A stretch of 64,000 nucleotides of DNA from positions 13,244,155 to 13,308,154 of the forward strand of contig NC_082596.1 in assembly GCF_030936135.1 (NCBI RefSeq), read 5' to 3'. This stretch comes from Gavia stellata (taxonomy: Eukaryota; Chordata; Aves; Gaviiformes; Gaviidae). A model generated the notes under the pieces. The model saw only the letters and a program-made list of their open reading frames with translations. It did no database searches and had not been told where the DNA came from. This document shows positions 46,106 to 58,659 of the stretch, one piece after another (position 1 is the first letter of the stretch; every line of letters begins with the position of its first letter). The position numbers and the translations under genes were made by a program.

Positions 46106-49100
46106 GTAATGGTTAGTCCTGCTTGTCGAAGGCAGTTTCATCTAAGGTATTCAGCAGTTCATCCCCCTCCTGAGGAAACCAAACCCCACCAAAAAACTTT
46201 ATTGTGAGTTGCAGCAAGAGTCAGGATGAGTTGACACATAGCTTCAGGGAAGTCTTGTCTGCAAGGAGCGTTGCAACTCTTTCATTTTCCCCTTTGAGTG
46301 ATTTTCAGGCACAGGCCCCGAGGTACTTCTTTGGGTGTCAGTCAGCTCTGTCGCTGGTGGGCACTGGGGCCAGGGCTGCTCTGGGTGAAGCTGTGGCAGG
46401 CAGCAGCCAGACCCCCTGCCTGGCTTCATGCCTGTGAGTAATCTTACCGAAATCAGTGCTTTCCACTTGGCGGCCAAGCTGGGGTCTCAGCCGCACACCT
46501 GCTCGCTCGCAGCAAAAGCAAAGATTTGCGATCATTAGCGCGATTAGATTCTCACTCATCAAAGGGCCAGGAATTAAACTGACAGTTATTTCATATAAAC
46601 AGTTGTGTTAAAAATGTGGCTCCTGCCACATGTTCCTGGCTCTCTGCCTGCTTTCAGCGGTTACACTTTATTAGGAGGAAAAAATGTGTGAGATCCTTTC
46701 TTATCTGATTTGATGCTTTAGCAACATTGTAGTGTTACTTTCCCCATGAGTGTTTTTCACTGGTTTAGGTGTTTTAACTAAGAAGGATCATTAAAGGCTA
46801 AGATGGCAGCCAGCACATGAGCAATACTTCTTTACAGTGATAACGCTACTTGATTAGCAGGGGGAAGGAAATGTATTTATCAGTTAGTGGGGAGATGTCC
46901 TGGAGATATTTGCTATATTAAGAAGCAGATGACGTGACATAAAAGTTTCCATCACCCAGATACAGATGACTGAATGATCATCATTTGGCAACAGCTCTTT
47001 TTCTCACATAAATTGATGACTTAGATACCACTCTAAGTCCCATCAACAAGTCCCTTTGCCAATCTGAGTGCATACGAGCCACCAACACAAGTATAGCAGC
47101 TGGGCAAACATGGTGGCTGCCAGCAGAGCTAGGTGAAGTTGAGGTTTGTTTGCCCAGGAAATTGCTAAGGCTAAGACAGGAATACACAGAATAACTGGAA
47201 AATGAAATGAAACGGCTTGCACTTCTGGAGAGCATTATCCAGGAGTCACAGTGATTTAATGGCCGTGCAAAGATTTACAGCCAAGAAGCTTGCATATGGC
47301 AGATACACTCTGACTTAGTGTGTGTGCTAGCATCTCCTGAGCAGACAAGCCTGGAGAGCTAGAATGCTTTCCAAGGGGACATATTAGGAAAAAAAGTGGG
47401 TAAATTATCAGATTTCCAGCAGTTCAAGCCAGAGGATTGTATTCATTAGGACAAAATAAAACCCATAAGTTCCTCTGTAATTACAGTTGCCAGTTAAAAT
47501 GCAACATGAACAGCTGCATGTGTATCTTTATTTATTTGTCAGGTTTACCATGTCTCCAGGAATACATGGTTTCGGATGGAGACCAGAGTGGTGAAGAATG
47601 TCTGTGCACCAGCTGTCATGATTGGAGACCAGATTATCATCGTAGGTGGTAAGGGCTCTGTTTCACCCTCCCTCCCACCTTCCCCTGCCCAGCTCCTGTG
47701 GGATTTCACAGCCTTCCTGCATGGGGTGCTCCCTCAAAAGGCACATGGAGCTTGGGAAGGAAAGGAGGAGTGACTCCACCCTCCATAGACATCTCTCATG
47801 GGGTCTCATGGCCATGGAAGTGGGGACAAGTTCTCCACGAGGCACCTTCTTACTCCAAGTAACAGGACCTGGATGGGGGGAAACTGGGGAAAAGCCAATG
47901 CAAGTTACCGCTCTGCAGAAGAAGGGAGGAACCAAGGGCATGGGGTCCTGCTCCTCCCCTGCTGACTCACAGCCCAGCCCTCCCTGACTGCTCTTCTTGG
48001 AAGGGTGGAGAGCACAGTTACCACAAGGCCATGGACGGCTTGTTGGGATGGGTGGGCTACAGGGCTATGAGGGATCTATCGGCCCTGTAGCTGCCTTCTG
48101 GGGGTAATTGTGAAATGTCCTGAGGGGAACGTGAAACACTCAGAAGGGGGAAACTTCTCAGTGTCTTTTTCAACCCGAGGATCATCCTCTGCCTGCGGCA
48201 CTTTGATGGATCACATGTCATCGGTAGTTTGGCACTCTACAGTCCTTGATGCGGCTCCCCTGACCACAGGCTGGCATGAGGAAGCATGTGTTAGATTACT
48301 TAAGGGAAAAAGAGACATAGGGAAGCTTTAGCAGAGCAGAGGACTGAACCCAGATCACACAGAACTCAAAGGCAGTGTCACCTCTCAGCGGGAGGCCACT
48401 AGACTCGGGAAGAGCTGAGTCAAAATGTTCAAGGCTACCAGGCTTCTGTTTGGCAGATTACCCTGACCTCAGACCACAGTGCCCAGAATACAGTATTTTC
48501 AACTCTCTCATCTTCAAATGCATTAATCTGAAGGGCCTGTATTGACCCAAGTCTGCTGTTGATGAGCTTAAGTTCTCAGTTTATTTTTTATTTATCTAAC
48601 AAAAGCCACAGAAATTCATGTTAACTTCAAACATCTTTCATTTTGCTTGAAAGTAGAGAGATTCACCCTGGTCAGGTTTTATTTATCAGCTTCCATGCCA
48701 AAATATTGGCCAAACATTCTTAGTTTATCAACAACAGTAAAACCCACAAAAATAACATTTTCTCTTAGAAATAGCTTTCATCACATTTCAGGTCCTCTTT
48801 GCATGACTGGTCGCATCATAACAAAGGGGAATGGGTTGGCCTAAGCAAGACAAGCCTTGATTTTTCTTAGGGGAAGTGGCTTCAAGGCCTGCAAAACATG
48901 GCCCAAAGCAGTTTGTTTGCCATGGGTACTCGATTATCGATTATTGCTCACCCTGATTATCTACAGGGATACATGGGCAAGGTACTGCTGGGTGCCAAGC
49001 TTCCACACCTCCATTGCTCCAGGGCTATGGCCCTGGTACCAGCCCTTACCTCTCAGCAGATGCGGGGTTACATCACCCCTCAGTGGAAGAGCTGTCCGTT

Positions 49101-49924
49101 GGGTCACTGTTGTGGTGGCCAGCACAGACGCCGCGCCGAGGGCTTTGGGAGTGGAGAGAGCACCAGTGGCACTGTGCTGTTGAGTACCTAGCTCCATTCA
49201 GTAGACAGCTACGACTCCAACCCAACAAGGCATTGTTGCTCCCTTCCCATGTGCCAGGTTTCTGTATTTCCAAGTGAAGCTCTAGGAGTCTGTTGGGTGA
49301 AAAGAAATATTTTGGGATGTTTGAAGGCACATGCAGAAAACTGCAAGTTTAACTGTGTTTGACAGATTCCTTGCCTGATGTGATGGGTTTTATGGTGCTC
49401 GTTGATCCTTGACTGCCAAGGTGCAATGAGACAGGGTGAGGACAAACAGGAAGGGAAGATAGACAGGCATTCTTGTGCCACATCATCACTTCCCAGCTTA
49501 GAGATCTTAATTCTGCCAAATTATGTACCAGTATAATAGGTTTTATTGAAGACTAGCAGGAAATACATTATCATTCCTTCTGCTGGCTATAAGCTCTAAT
49601 TCCCATCTGTCTCTTCCACCTCTGGCTTTGCATTTAGGGTACACCCGGAGAATAATTGCTTATGATACAAAAGGCAACAAGTTTGTTAAATGTGCAGACA
49701 TGAAGGACAGACGAATGCATCACGGGGCCACTGTCATCAAGAACAAGCTGTATGTCACAGGAGGACGATGTCTCACCGCAGACAATGCCATCGAGGACTT
49801 GGATTCCTTGGACTGTTATGATCCAGAGACTGACACATGGACACCAAAGGGAAAACTGCCACACAAACTCTTTGACCATGGGTGCCTTACACTCCAGTGT
49901 GTCCCCTGTTCTAACCTTCTCTAA
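44756..49924 (+). CDS. KLHL38: KLHL38, kelch-like protein 38 (3 coding exons)
   Basis: BTB-BACK-Kelch protein, predicted 580 residues (human about 581). Exons: 44756-46105, 47543-47648 and 49638-49924, with GT-AG introns and matching phases (0, then 1). The BTB domain covers about residues 25-128 (CHRNVLASSSPYFKAMF, YVYTGE), BACK about 133-240 (GEEEQVFETLMVWIRHDLQA), and Kelch repeats about 285-570 (IIIGGRKDSQQTTRDVLLY, YVLGGM, FGGIGEN, LFGGED, YVTGGR). The family acts as substrate adaptors for CUL3 ubiquitin ligases through the BTB/BACK region; KLHL38 is mostly reported in striated muscle and its substrates are poorly known. The start has a strong context (GCTATGG, G at -3) with an in-frame TAG at 44729-44731. 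The C-terminus is LQCVPCSNLL. Confidence 0.97.
47543..47648 (+). CDS. KLHL38: KLHL38 coding exon 2
   Basis: 106 nt; acceptor TTTATTTGTCAG and donor GTAAGG. It encodes VYHVSRNTWFRMETRVVKNV then CAPAVMIGDQIIIVG plus the first base of a Gly codon, a complete Kelch blade region. Confidence 0.96.
49638..49924 (+). CDS. KLHL38: KLHL38 coding exon 3 and stop
   Basis: 287 nt; acceptor TTTGCATTTAG; TAA at 49922-49924. It encodes YTRRIIAYDTKGNKFVKCAD, MKDRRMHHGATVIKNKLYVT, the last Kelch blade DCYDPETDTWTPKGKLPHKL and the end LQCVPCSNLL. The apparent ATG at 49628 lies in the intron. Confidence 0.97.
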
Positions 49925-51430
49925 ACAACCTTTGGTACTTCCCAGGACATTTTGTGCTTTCTTTCCCAGAAAGGACCCACCTTGCTCTGCAGAGAGCACA
50001 TGGGGAAGCCTTACAGGGTCCCACAAACTCCTGACCTTGAAGGCACCAGCAGCGTTAGTCATTCCCCAAACGCTCTGCTAGAAAGGTCATGAGCTTTGTG
50101 CTTATGCTGTTTTCACCTGACCAGTACTGCATGTGGTGCTACTAAGTCCAGCCCAGAGGCCTTACCCAGAGTCTCAGCAGAAAACAGGAAAAAGACACGG
50201 GGTAAGAACCTAGTGCAGGATTTGGCCTTGTACAGACTTTAAAATGAAAGGTGAATAAGAATTCTGGTATGTCCAGGCAAAGTAAGATCTGGGTAACCTG
50301 CATTTGCTAGCATGCAAACTCATCTGCATGCTGCAGCCCTTTGCTGCTCGGTGCTGACCAAGCTTTCCAATTCGAGTGTAGGAGTGTTTCGAATAGGAAG
50401 CCCCAAGCTCCAGTCTTGTAGCCAGCCCAGCACCAGCTGCCTGGGTTAGCTATGGTAGTCATCTCATAAGAAACAAAATTTTAATGATGTTCCTAATATC
50501 AAATTAGAAATTAGCAAAAGGCTGATGCTTTGATCTGAACTCTCACATTGCGACAAGATGCAGATTTGACTTTTCTGCATTCTTTCACAGTGCAGGGAAG
50601 ATTTTTGTTCCATCTGCCTGCTCTCCAAAGGAGCGGGAGAAGGTGGGATGGAAATGAAGATTGTCTGCATCGTCTTTTTTGAGGGATCTTGTTTTGAAGG
50701 CAGCTTGCTTCTCCTTTTGCAGTGGGGTTAATTAGGAAGCCCTCTAGCTGATGGAATTCCTGAAATCTGGAATAGCAGAGAGGACACATGGAGGAAAGGA
50801 GATGTAAAAGAGAAGAGGTATTTGGGAGGAGCAATTTTTTTTTCCCTTTCTCCTCTCTCCAAACCACTGGAAACAGCGATGAGAGAAAGCCAGTGACAGG
50901 AAACCAGCTTTCCAAGAAGAGCAAGTCTAAGTCTGCCACTTGGCAAAGCAGCTCTGGCTCCACCAATATTTTTGTGGGGTTCTGCCACTAAGTGCATATT
51001 TTTAAAGGGAGGGGATTAATCATCAGATACTGAACAGGCTGTGAACCGTTGTCAGGTCACCAGGCTTGGTAAGAATGCTGAGATAGCAAGGAGCTTTAAA
51101 GACAGCACTGATGACCACCATCCAGAGAAAGGACAGCAGAAACAACACCCCTTTTTCCTCATATTTGAAAGACAGTGGGACTTTTTCAAGGGTACAGGGT
51201 GGCATGAGGAAACCACGCTCAACCCTCCTCTTCACAGAAGGCTGCACAGCCATGTGGTCACCACCATGCTGGAGGACACCAACTCCAGCTCCTAAGATCC
51301 CCTCCCATAAATCTGTATCTAGGAGCAGAAGGGCGACAGAAATAGTTAACGAAGTGGGGGGCTGGAAGGAAGAAATGCGTATCAACTGCTGTTTTAACAA
51401 TGCAAAATAAAATGGTTATTATTGTTTGTA
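49925..51430 (+). other. Probable KLHL38 3'UTR
   Basis: From the stop codon to the first good poly(A) signal, AATAAA at 51406-51411, followed by GT-rich TGTTTGTATGAGCTTTGTGT. About 1.5 kb. No repeat recognised inside. The extent is inferred from the signal alone. Confidence 0.6.
51406..51411 (+). terminator. KLHL38 candidate poly(A) signal
   Basis: AATAAA with a GT-rich element 15 to 40 nt downstream. The first strong signal and downstream-element combination I saw after the KLHL38 stop. Confidence 0.65.
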
Positions 51431-51434
51431 TGAG

Positions 51435-53080
51435 CTTTGTGTTCAGGAGTCCCCATTGTTCCCTCTGGATTGTTGATAAAGGGAATTGGTTTTGTACCAG
51501 CAGTTTTTGCCAGGGTTTCCTTCTAAGGATCTGAGTAAACCTGCAAAAAATGAGTGGGAACCCAAACTCATCTCCCAGCTCGGAAGCCTTTGGCTACGTT
51601 TCTCCTCTGTCATTCAGTCTATATCATCATCTCCTCCCCGTGCAAAGCAGGGCTAAATCAAGGCACTTGCCAAGTTGGACCGGAGCAGTGATTCATTCTG
51701 CTTCCTCACAGGCCAGCTCCAGCTCTCTGGAGAAAGAAGCCTTGTCATGGCCAATTATGGAAAGTCTGCCCCAGGGAGATGTTTATTCCTAACCCTGCAG
51801 TGCCGCCTTCCCAAACTCCTTCCTGTTGTGACCCCACTCAGCTCCAAAACTCCAGGAGACGCCAGTTGCTGCCATGCATTTTAGCTTACACGGACTCCTG
51901 CCAGGCTCGTGACTGTGCCCAGAACGAAGGAAAAAAGCTGACTTGGGGCCATAACCCCGTGTTTGCAAACCATTGCCACAGTCGTTGGTTTATGCTTGGA
52001 AGCAAACAGATTTTTTTAATACCCATATCATATAACTAGTGATTTTCTCAGCATTCATGCGGGGACCAAATAGTACCTTGCACAGCTGTAGCTGGGCAGG
52101 AAACGGGCAGTGCAAAGAAGAGGCACAGTCACAGCAGCGTTGAGCACAGCATCCTTCCCCCGGCCTTCGGGAAGCTCTCACGTCACCCCCAAGTCCTTGG
52201 AGATGCCAAGGGCTATGGCCAGCTCTGCTCTGGCTGTAATCCTCTGCTGCTTCCCTTCACAAACTCCTCACCTCGTGCCCATAATTCAAGGAATTTGGAT
52301 TTGCTGGGCAGTAAATACAAAGCCTGGTTTCTGATAGACTTCTGTCTTGTGGTCAGTTGGCTTTGATGCAAACTCTGACCAAAGCTTTTGGGGCCCTTTG
52401 CAAAAAGGGTTGAAACCTGAGAACAGCGTTGAGCCTTACCAAGGCAGACGAGGGCCGGCAGAGTCGCTCTGTCACAGGGAGGCAGAAGCACACTCAGCTT
52501 CAGGGCAGAGGATACGCAGCCCCGGGGCCGATGCTATGGGGAGAAGGGATGCCGCCTTTCTGATCAGGTGCTGGCCACCGCCTGGCCCACCTAGAGCAAC
52601 ACCTAGTACTGTCCCGAGTGCTTTGCAATTGTCATACCCAGTGGTGCTATGGGCGAAAGCACTTCTAGCAAAGGTTGACCGAGGTACCCCTTCCTCCAGT
52701 GTCAGGAGAGGACTTTCCCAAGCAGGATCTGCAATGCCACCACTACATGGAACACTTTCTGAGTCACCACATCCTTTTCCAGAGGTGTCATCATCCTAAT
52801 ATCCGAGCATTTGAGCACTCGCTTAGATGGGAATCCCCCATGGGAAAGCAGCAAGGTACTTGACAAATACTATGATGGCCCCATGAAGAGGTGGGAGTTT
52901 GTTGCTCTTTATTTAATAACCACAGAAGCCAAGGAAAAGAGGCTTTTAAGAAAGGGTCATTGATTTTGGGGTCAACTTTTAGAAGGGCTGAGAACCTGCC
53001 GCTTTTTTTCAAATCAGGGAGTGCTGGGAAGGCTCATCACCTCCAAGGTCTCATTCTTGGGTGTTCCGAGACAGTCACTA
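51435..53080. other. Intergenic DNA right of KLHL38
   Basis: Nothing recognised; moderately GC-rich with short random open frames on both strands. Confidence 0.6.
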
Positions 53081-53084
53081 GATC

Positions 53085-53650
53085 ATAGAAACCATAGGAC
53101 CACACAGCTGAAAGCAGCCTGCTCCATGGGACAGTGAGTTACCCAGTCCCTCAGGGCAGGTACTTGTGCAACACATTGAAAATCTTCCATCAGAGACACT
53201 CCGCTCCCTCCCTAAGTAAGGTACTTGAGTGCGTTATTAACCTCACAGCTTTTAATACTATCTATCCTAAATCTTCTTTGCTGTACCTTCTGCCATCCCC
53301 ACAGAGATAAAGGGCAATCGATTACCTTTGTTGATACCATGTATTTTTTTACATCTTTAAAGTTTATTAGGATGTTTCAAATTCTGTAGACTAAACAAAC
53401 CCAGCCCTTTCAATCTTTCCTCATAAGTCATGTTTTCTAGACCTCTGATCATTTTTGTTGCTATCCTCTGGACAATTTCCAGTTTCTGTGGGTTTTTTTT
53501 TTTTTTTATTTAAGTGCAGGGCTGTGGCTCAGCCTCGCAGTGCTGAGAAGGGCAATAAACCCCTTCTGCATCTTACCTACAGCACTCCCAGCCCAGAAGG
53601 ACTTTTGCTTTTCACAGCAGCAGCAGATTACTGACTTGGGTTCGGCTGTG
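53085..53650 (-). repeat. Ancient CR1 LINE copy, minus orientation
   Basis: Runs from a decayed ATCATAGAAACCATAGGACC end through CCCAGCCCTTTCAATCTTTC, CTCATAAGTCATGTTTTCTA, GATCATTTTTGTTGCTATCC and TCTGGACAATTTCCAGTTTC to AGTGCTGAGAAGGGCAATAA. This is the order of an old CR1 3' region in reverse. A run of about 16 T near 53492 interrupts it. Confidence 0.85.
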
Positions 53651-53942
53651 CTCAGGACTAAGGAATGCTTGCAAGTTTGGGCAAGGTCACATGGAAAGAC
53701 TGTAGGAGATCCAGGATCTCCCAGGGTTATGCTGTAACTCCATCTTTGCTTTGGCTCACCAGGATCCTGAGCCAGATCCCGTTGAAAACAATAAGTCTCT
53801 CCGTGGGCTTCAGCAAGGGGCTTTGGACCGGGCCCTAATTATTGTGTTCTCAGCTGGGTTCATCACTAATTCTATTAATTTTAACAGCAAATATTTAATG
53901 TTTGAGTCATTTTTTATACTAGGGGAAAAGTTTCAGGCAAAA

Positions 53943-53957
53943 AAAAAAAAAAAAGGA
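53943..53957 (+). repeat. A-run of about 15
   Basis: Simple homopolymer in intergenic DNA; no associated element recognised. Confidence 0.7.
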
Positions 53958-53959
53958 AG

Positions 53960-56900
53960 GGAGGAGATTGCATTTTCTTTTTAACTTTCTTCCACTTCCC
54001 TTGCTGCAAACTCAGAGCTGAATCCCACTGCACAGGCAGCCTGTGGTGGCAGGCAGCGTTGCTTTGATCTTAGCAAAGAGCTTCATAGGTTAAGCCTGTG
54101 TTTTTTCACTGTAACTGTTTATCAAACAATACAATCCTTTCCAAGGGCAGCCTTTTTCTTGAGCAGTAATATGTTTATAATTATAATGCATTTCCTGCTT
54201 CTTTTTGATTAAACACACCTGACAAAGTAGGAAAGATGTCGATGCATAAATAAACGGGCACTCCGAGTTCATCGCTTCTTCAGGCCTTTTTTTCCAAACG
54301 CCAAGGAGTTCACTGTGAGGTGAATCCTCTGGTTGAGAAGGAAACAACTGGGGAGAGCATATATGAATAGCGTTCAGGGTAATTTATCCCTGGCATTGTT
54401 CCTTAGCCTGACCTGAGAACCATTAATAATTGACAGCAGCAAAAACAATCCCTTTTTAAAAATATAAACATCCATACTTTTTTTCCAACTGCTTGAAAGG
54501 TCTCACACAGAAGTTAAACAGTCATATTCTCCCTGGCACAAATGACCATGAATTCCTTGGTGCAAGCTTGGACCAGCAAAGGAGCTGAGACCTGCTCATT
54601 AGTGGACTGCTAATGTTTTCAGTGGCTATTTCTGATGAGTTTGCCCGGGGTCCAACCAAAGCACAGTGCATATCGAGAAACTGGTGTCTCAGGCTGCCGT
54701 TGCCACTGAAGTCAACAGGGCTTCTCAGGGTTTGTGCTGGAGCACTGAAAGATTGATCTGGCCTCTTCTGTTTATTGAAGTTTCCAAAATAGTAGCAGAG
54801 TAGCGATGAGCCCAACTGCTCTGTCACTCGGCAAGTCACCCGCTGGCTCCAGCTGCCGCTTGTCACTTCTCTCCCTGGGGCTCTTTGTTTGCCTGCACTT
54901 CTTTCATGTTGCAAGAACCCTTTCCGAGAAAAGCAAGGAGCAGCACGTCTCAAGCAGCCCTGGGCCATTAGGTGGATGCCTCCTGGCTGCTTTCAACACA
55001 AGGCATCCTCACAGCTGTTGGAGGCATTTGGCTTTAGGCTGGGGGTGAGCCATGGGGGAAAATACTGTTGGAGGTGGAAAAAAGTGGCAGAATCTGGTCC
55101 ACTTCTTCATCTGGTCAGGAAGATGTCTATAAACCATCCTCCTATATCTAATCCTCCCATGTCTAGTCCTGTGAAGTTTGTTTCTCGATCAAGCTGTGTC
55201 TTCTGATGAATAAGCCATGTCCCACCACCCCTCCCTAAAGCAGGCATGCCGGGACAAGGGCAAAGGCATGTCCCCTTCCTCAGGTCCCCCAGTGCCACAG
55301 CTGTAATGACATCTCTGGAGTTTTGCCCTGGTCTTGGCACATCGCTGAGGTTTCTCCCTGCTCTCGGACACCTTCTCAGGACAAACAACTGGGCAGATGT
55401 GCTCTGCAGGTGCCCTGCACCCACGTTTGGAGGTTGCAATGACTGCCCAGAGCACCAGGAAGTGACACCAAGAACTCTCAAGTCCAAATTTTCAAGCTGA
55501 TGGGATACTTCTGGTCTGGCAAATCAGCCGAAACCAATCTGAGCCTTAGAGCAGAGCCCTGACACCTCTCTGTGAGAGCCAGAGGACTGCAGGGGAACAT
55601 GTCCAGCCCCCAGGAGCAGACAGCAAGCTTCATGGAGGGTGCTGCAACGTGAAACTTGGCTACAAAGCTTCAGTGCTGGGAAAGTGCAGTGTTTTATCCA
55701 GATCAGCAGCAAGCCCTGGAATTAATAGGGTTGATTAAACCCTTTTGATGTGCATGGTATGTGGAGATAAGGGCCCAATTCCCAAGGGCTTCCAGTGAAA
55801 ATTAGATGTTAACCATAACAGTACGTGACATCCCCTGACAGGGCTGAGGAAGGCTGCTGGAAGACAAGAGACAAGTACAAACCAAGGGGGCAAAAGAGGC
55901 AGCTCTTGGGAGAGCAAAGTTACCACGAGCTTGCTGGATCTGTTTTGATGCTGCAATGACGTGGACCCTGGCACCAGGCAGATCGAAAGCAAGGGAACTA
56001 TGCCTGCTTTATGTTGTTATGACACATATATTTCCCTGAAAATGACATTAAAGAGTACCAGAGGCTCAAACATTGTTCTGTTTATCTGTTCTCTGGGTAG
56101 GGCTTTTACTCTTAGAGACAGCCTAAGCACTGCAGAATATGGCCCCTGTCAGGAAAGCTTTGCCTCTGGCATGAGGACCGTTAGCAAGCGTGACATGGGA
56201 AGCCAGCCCAGGGGGTCGGGGCATGCACAGCTATTGCCCACTGCCACCTGGCAGGACGGCATCCCTTTGAGACACACAAAGGGATGAGCCACCAGAGGAG
56301 ACTCCCCTGCCATGCACTGAGGTTCACAGACAGGAAGCCGATGGCAGAGGACGATTCCTCCCCAAGGTGTTGACCCAGGGTTTATCCTGTGCAAAAGCAT
56401 GGAAAGGCTCCTCATCACCCCGGTTGTGTCGATGGTGCCTCCATATGCTTCAGGCCACACTTCAGCCCTGGGTCTCCCTTGCAGTGGAGCTTGCACCTTA
56501 ATTAGCCATTAATGTGATCCCAAATTCCCCCTACCCACGGCGTGAAGTAACCCATGCTTGTGCAAGCAATGCATACATAGCCATGGCATCCTAAGGAGAA
56601 GACTCCCAGCAACTTAACTGGGCACCAGCTCAAGCCTTGACCAAGGAGGAAAACAGAGAGGTCCTATGGATGTTCTTCAAGATACTGTGGTATTTAATGG
56701 ATAATTCAGTCCTTTTTAAAAGAAGGCAGTCTTTGGGCTTGGGAGGTGCTGGCTGAAGCTCTGAAGGCTTCTAGCTGAGAGATCCTGCTTAGAGCCTACA
56801 AGAGTTGTCTTTCTGCTCATTATAACTTGGGACAAATGTCAGGAAATAGAGTCTGTTTCGTCTGCAGGCATAGGGGGCTCTGGAAATTTTCTCAAGAGAA

Positions 56901-58600
56901 AAACAGCAAGACTCAGTGAAATAAGTGGTGCCTGCAGACTGAAATACAAATGGCAGAGAAGCCAAAAGCACGTTCACCCTTCCAAGCTTGAGCTTATGTT
57001 TTTAATGGCATGAAATGTGACATGCACATTCAGTCATGGATTTCAAGCCAAGAGTCCATTATTTGTGATGGCAGCATAAAATACACGGGTCCTTACTCCA
57101 AAGAGCTTACGAGGGATTCAGAGCAGAGGACACAGATGACCCTCAGAGCATCATCAACTGGAGTTTCAAAGCATGCAGCTCATTCATTAGGCAAGAGCAA
57201 CACCTTATGCCATAACCTGGATAACTGAGATGATACACCTCAAAAAAAAAAAAAAATTAGCTCTTCCCTGTGGCTCCCTGGTCCACAGCCCGTCCCACAG
57301 ATCAGCACAAAAATGCTATCAAACAAGTGCCAAGGCCCAGGGCTTCTTGGAAATTCAGGCAACACATGGTGGATGGGCCTTAGCTGTCTAAGATCAACCT
57401 CTTCTCTTCCCAGGTGCTCCATAGCTAGAAGGGCATCATTACCCTAAAACATACCTAGGAGAAGAGTTTTTTCCCTGGCTTTCAACATCTAGATTTTCCC
57501 CTCCCCCAGGAAAGGTAGCAGAAGGTTTGGGACAACTCTAGGAATGGGCACATGACTGGGAAAGTGGATCCCTTCTGCTTTTAAAAACAAATGCTTTGGA
57601 GAGTGAGGAGAGAACATTCAGACAGCTCAGGGCTCTCTGATTTCCAGGAACAAACTATAAAAGCCATTTAGATTGACTGAAAATACTTTGGCATTTCCCT
57701 TTTGTATTTCCAAAGCAATTTCAAAGATAAGGTGATAGGTAGTGCAGACCGACCTGCCTAGGACTTTCACCAGGGAAGGGAAACACAGCTGGAGAAATGA
57801 TTACATGGATCATTTGGGTTTTGCCTTTATCATGTTTCTTTGATTCTAGAATACATTTTTGATCTGCTGATCTGTGGGTGGACTAATGTAAACGCATGGA
57901 TTTTCATGTAAATGCAACATACCGCTTTGTGGTTGCAGGATGTTGGTGAGCTCAGCTTGATCAGGAGAAAATCCCTTGCCCAGTTTCAGTAGAAATCTGC
58001 AGACACAATGCTAGCAGAATCGTGGTACTGCTAGGCTCAGTGGGATATGGCACTTGCAAACAGCATGAGTCATTTGCCCCAGAGCTGTAGGAGCAGAGAA
58101 CATCTGAAGATCTAGATCAGATTGGTGAATCAGCAGCATCTGACACAGTTTAAGAGGTTAAGCCTATTTATAGACAAATGAGGGTAATTTTCATAGCTGA
58201 AAGGATTGGATTTTTTTTAAAATAAATTCATAATAAACTCTAGGGAGGAGAATACTGAGATCTGTACTCAGTTAACTCCTCGGAGACGAGAGGAAGTTTG
58301 TCCAAGACAGGGATGGAGTCAAAGGAGCCAGAAACTCAAGAGTGCATTATCCTCACTGCTTTGCTTTTTATCCACTCGCAGGATTCAGTTATGCTTTCAG
58401 AGCAGTACAAAGCATCTCTGTGGAGCCAGACCTCGATCTCCCTGCAGGGTGCACGGGTGGGACTCCTCTGACACCCGCACGAGTGCATTTGATGGGGGGA
58501 ACTGGGAGGGACAAATCTGATGCACACCTGTGGGGAAAGAAGTCCCTTCCTTACAGGGGACTTTCTGTTCATCCATTTGGATGGCTGACAGTAAGACTAT
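53960..58600. other. Intergenic DNA, no gene recognised
   Basis: Short random frames only; a homopolymer of A at about 57242-57256. No FBXO32 exon, the expected next gene to the right, was recognised. Confidence 0.55.
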
Positions 58601-58604
58601 CTTT

Positions 58605-58658
58605 CCATAGAATCACAGAATATCTCAAGTTGGAAGGGATCCATAAGGATCATCGACT
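58605..58658 (-). repeat. Short CR1 fragment, minus orientation
   Basis: ATAGAATCACAGAATATCTC then AAGTTGGAAGGGATCCATAA and GGATCATCGA, closely similar to the start of the copy at 30677. Only about 54 bp remain. Confidence 0.85.
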
Positions 58659-58659
58659 C

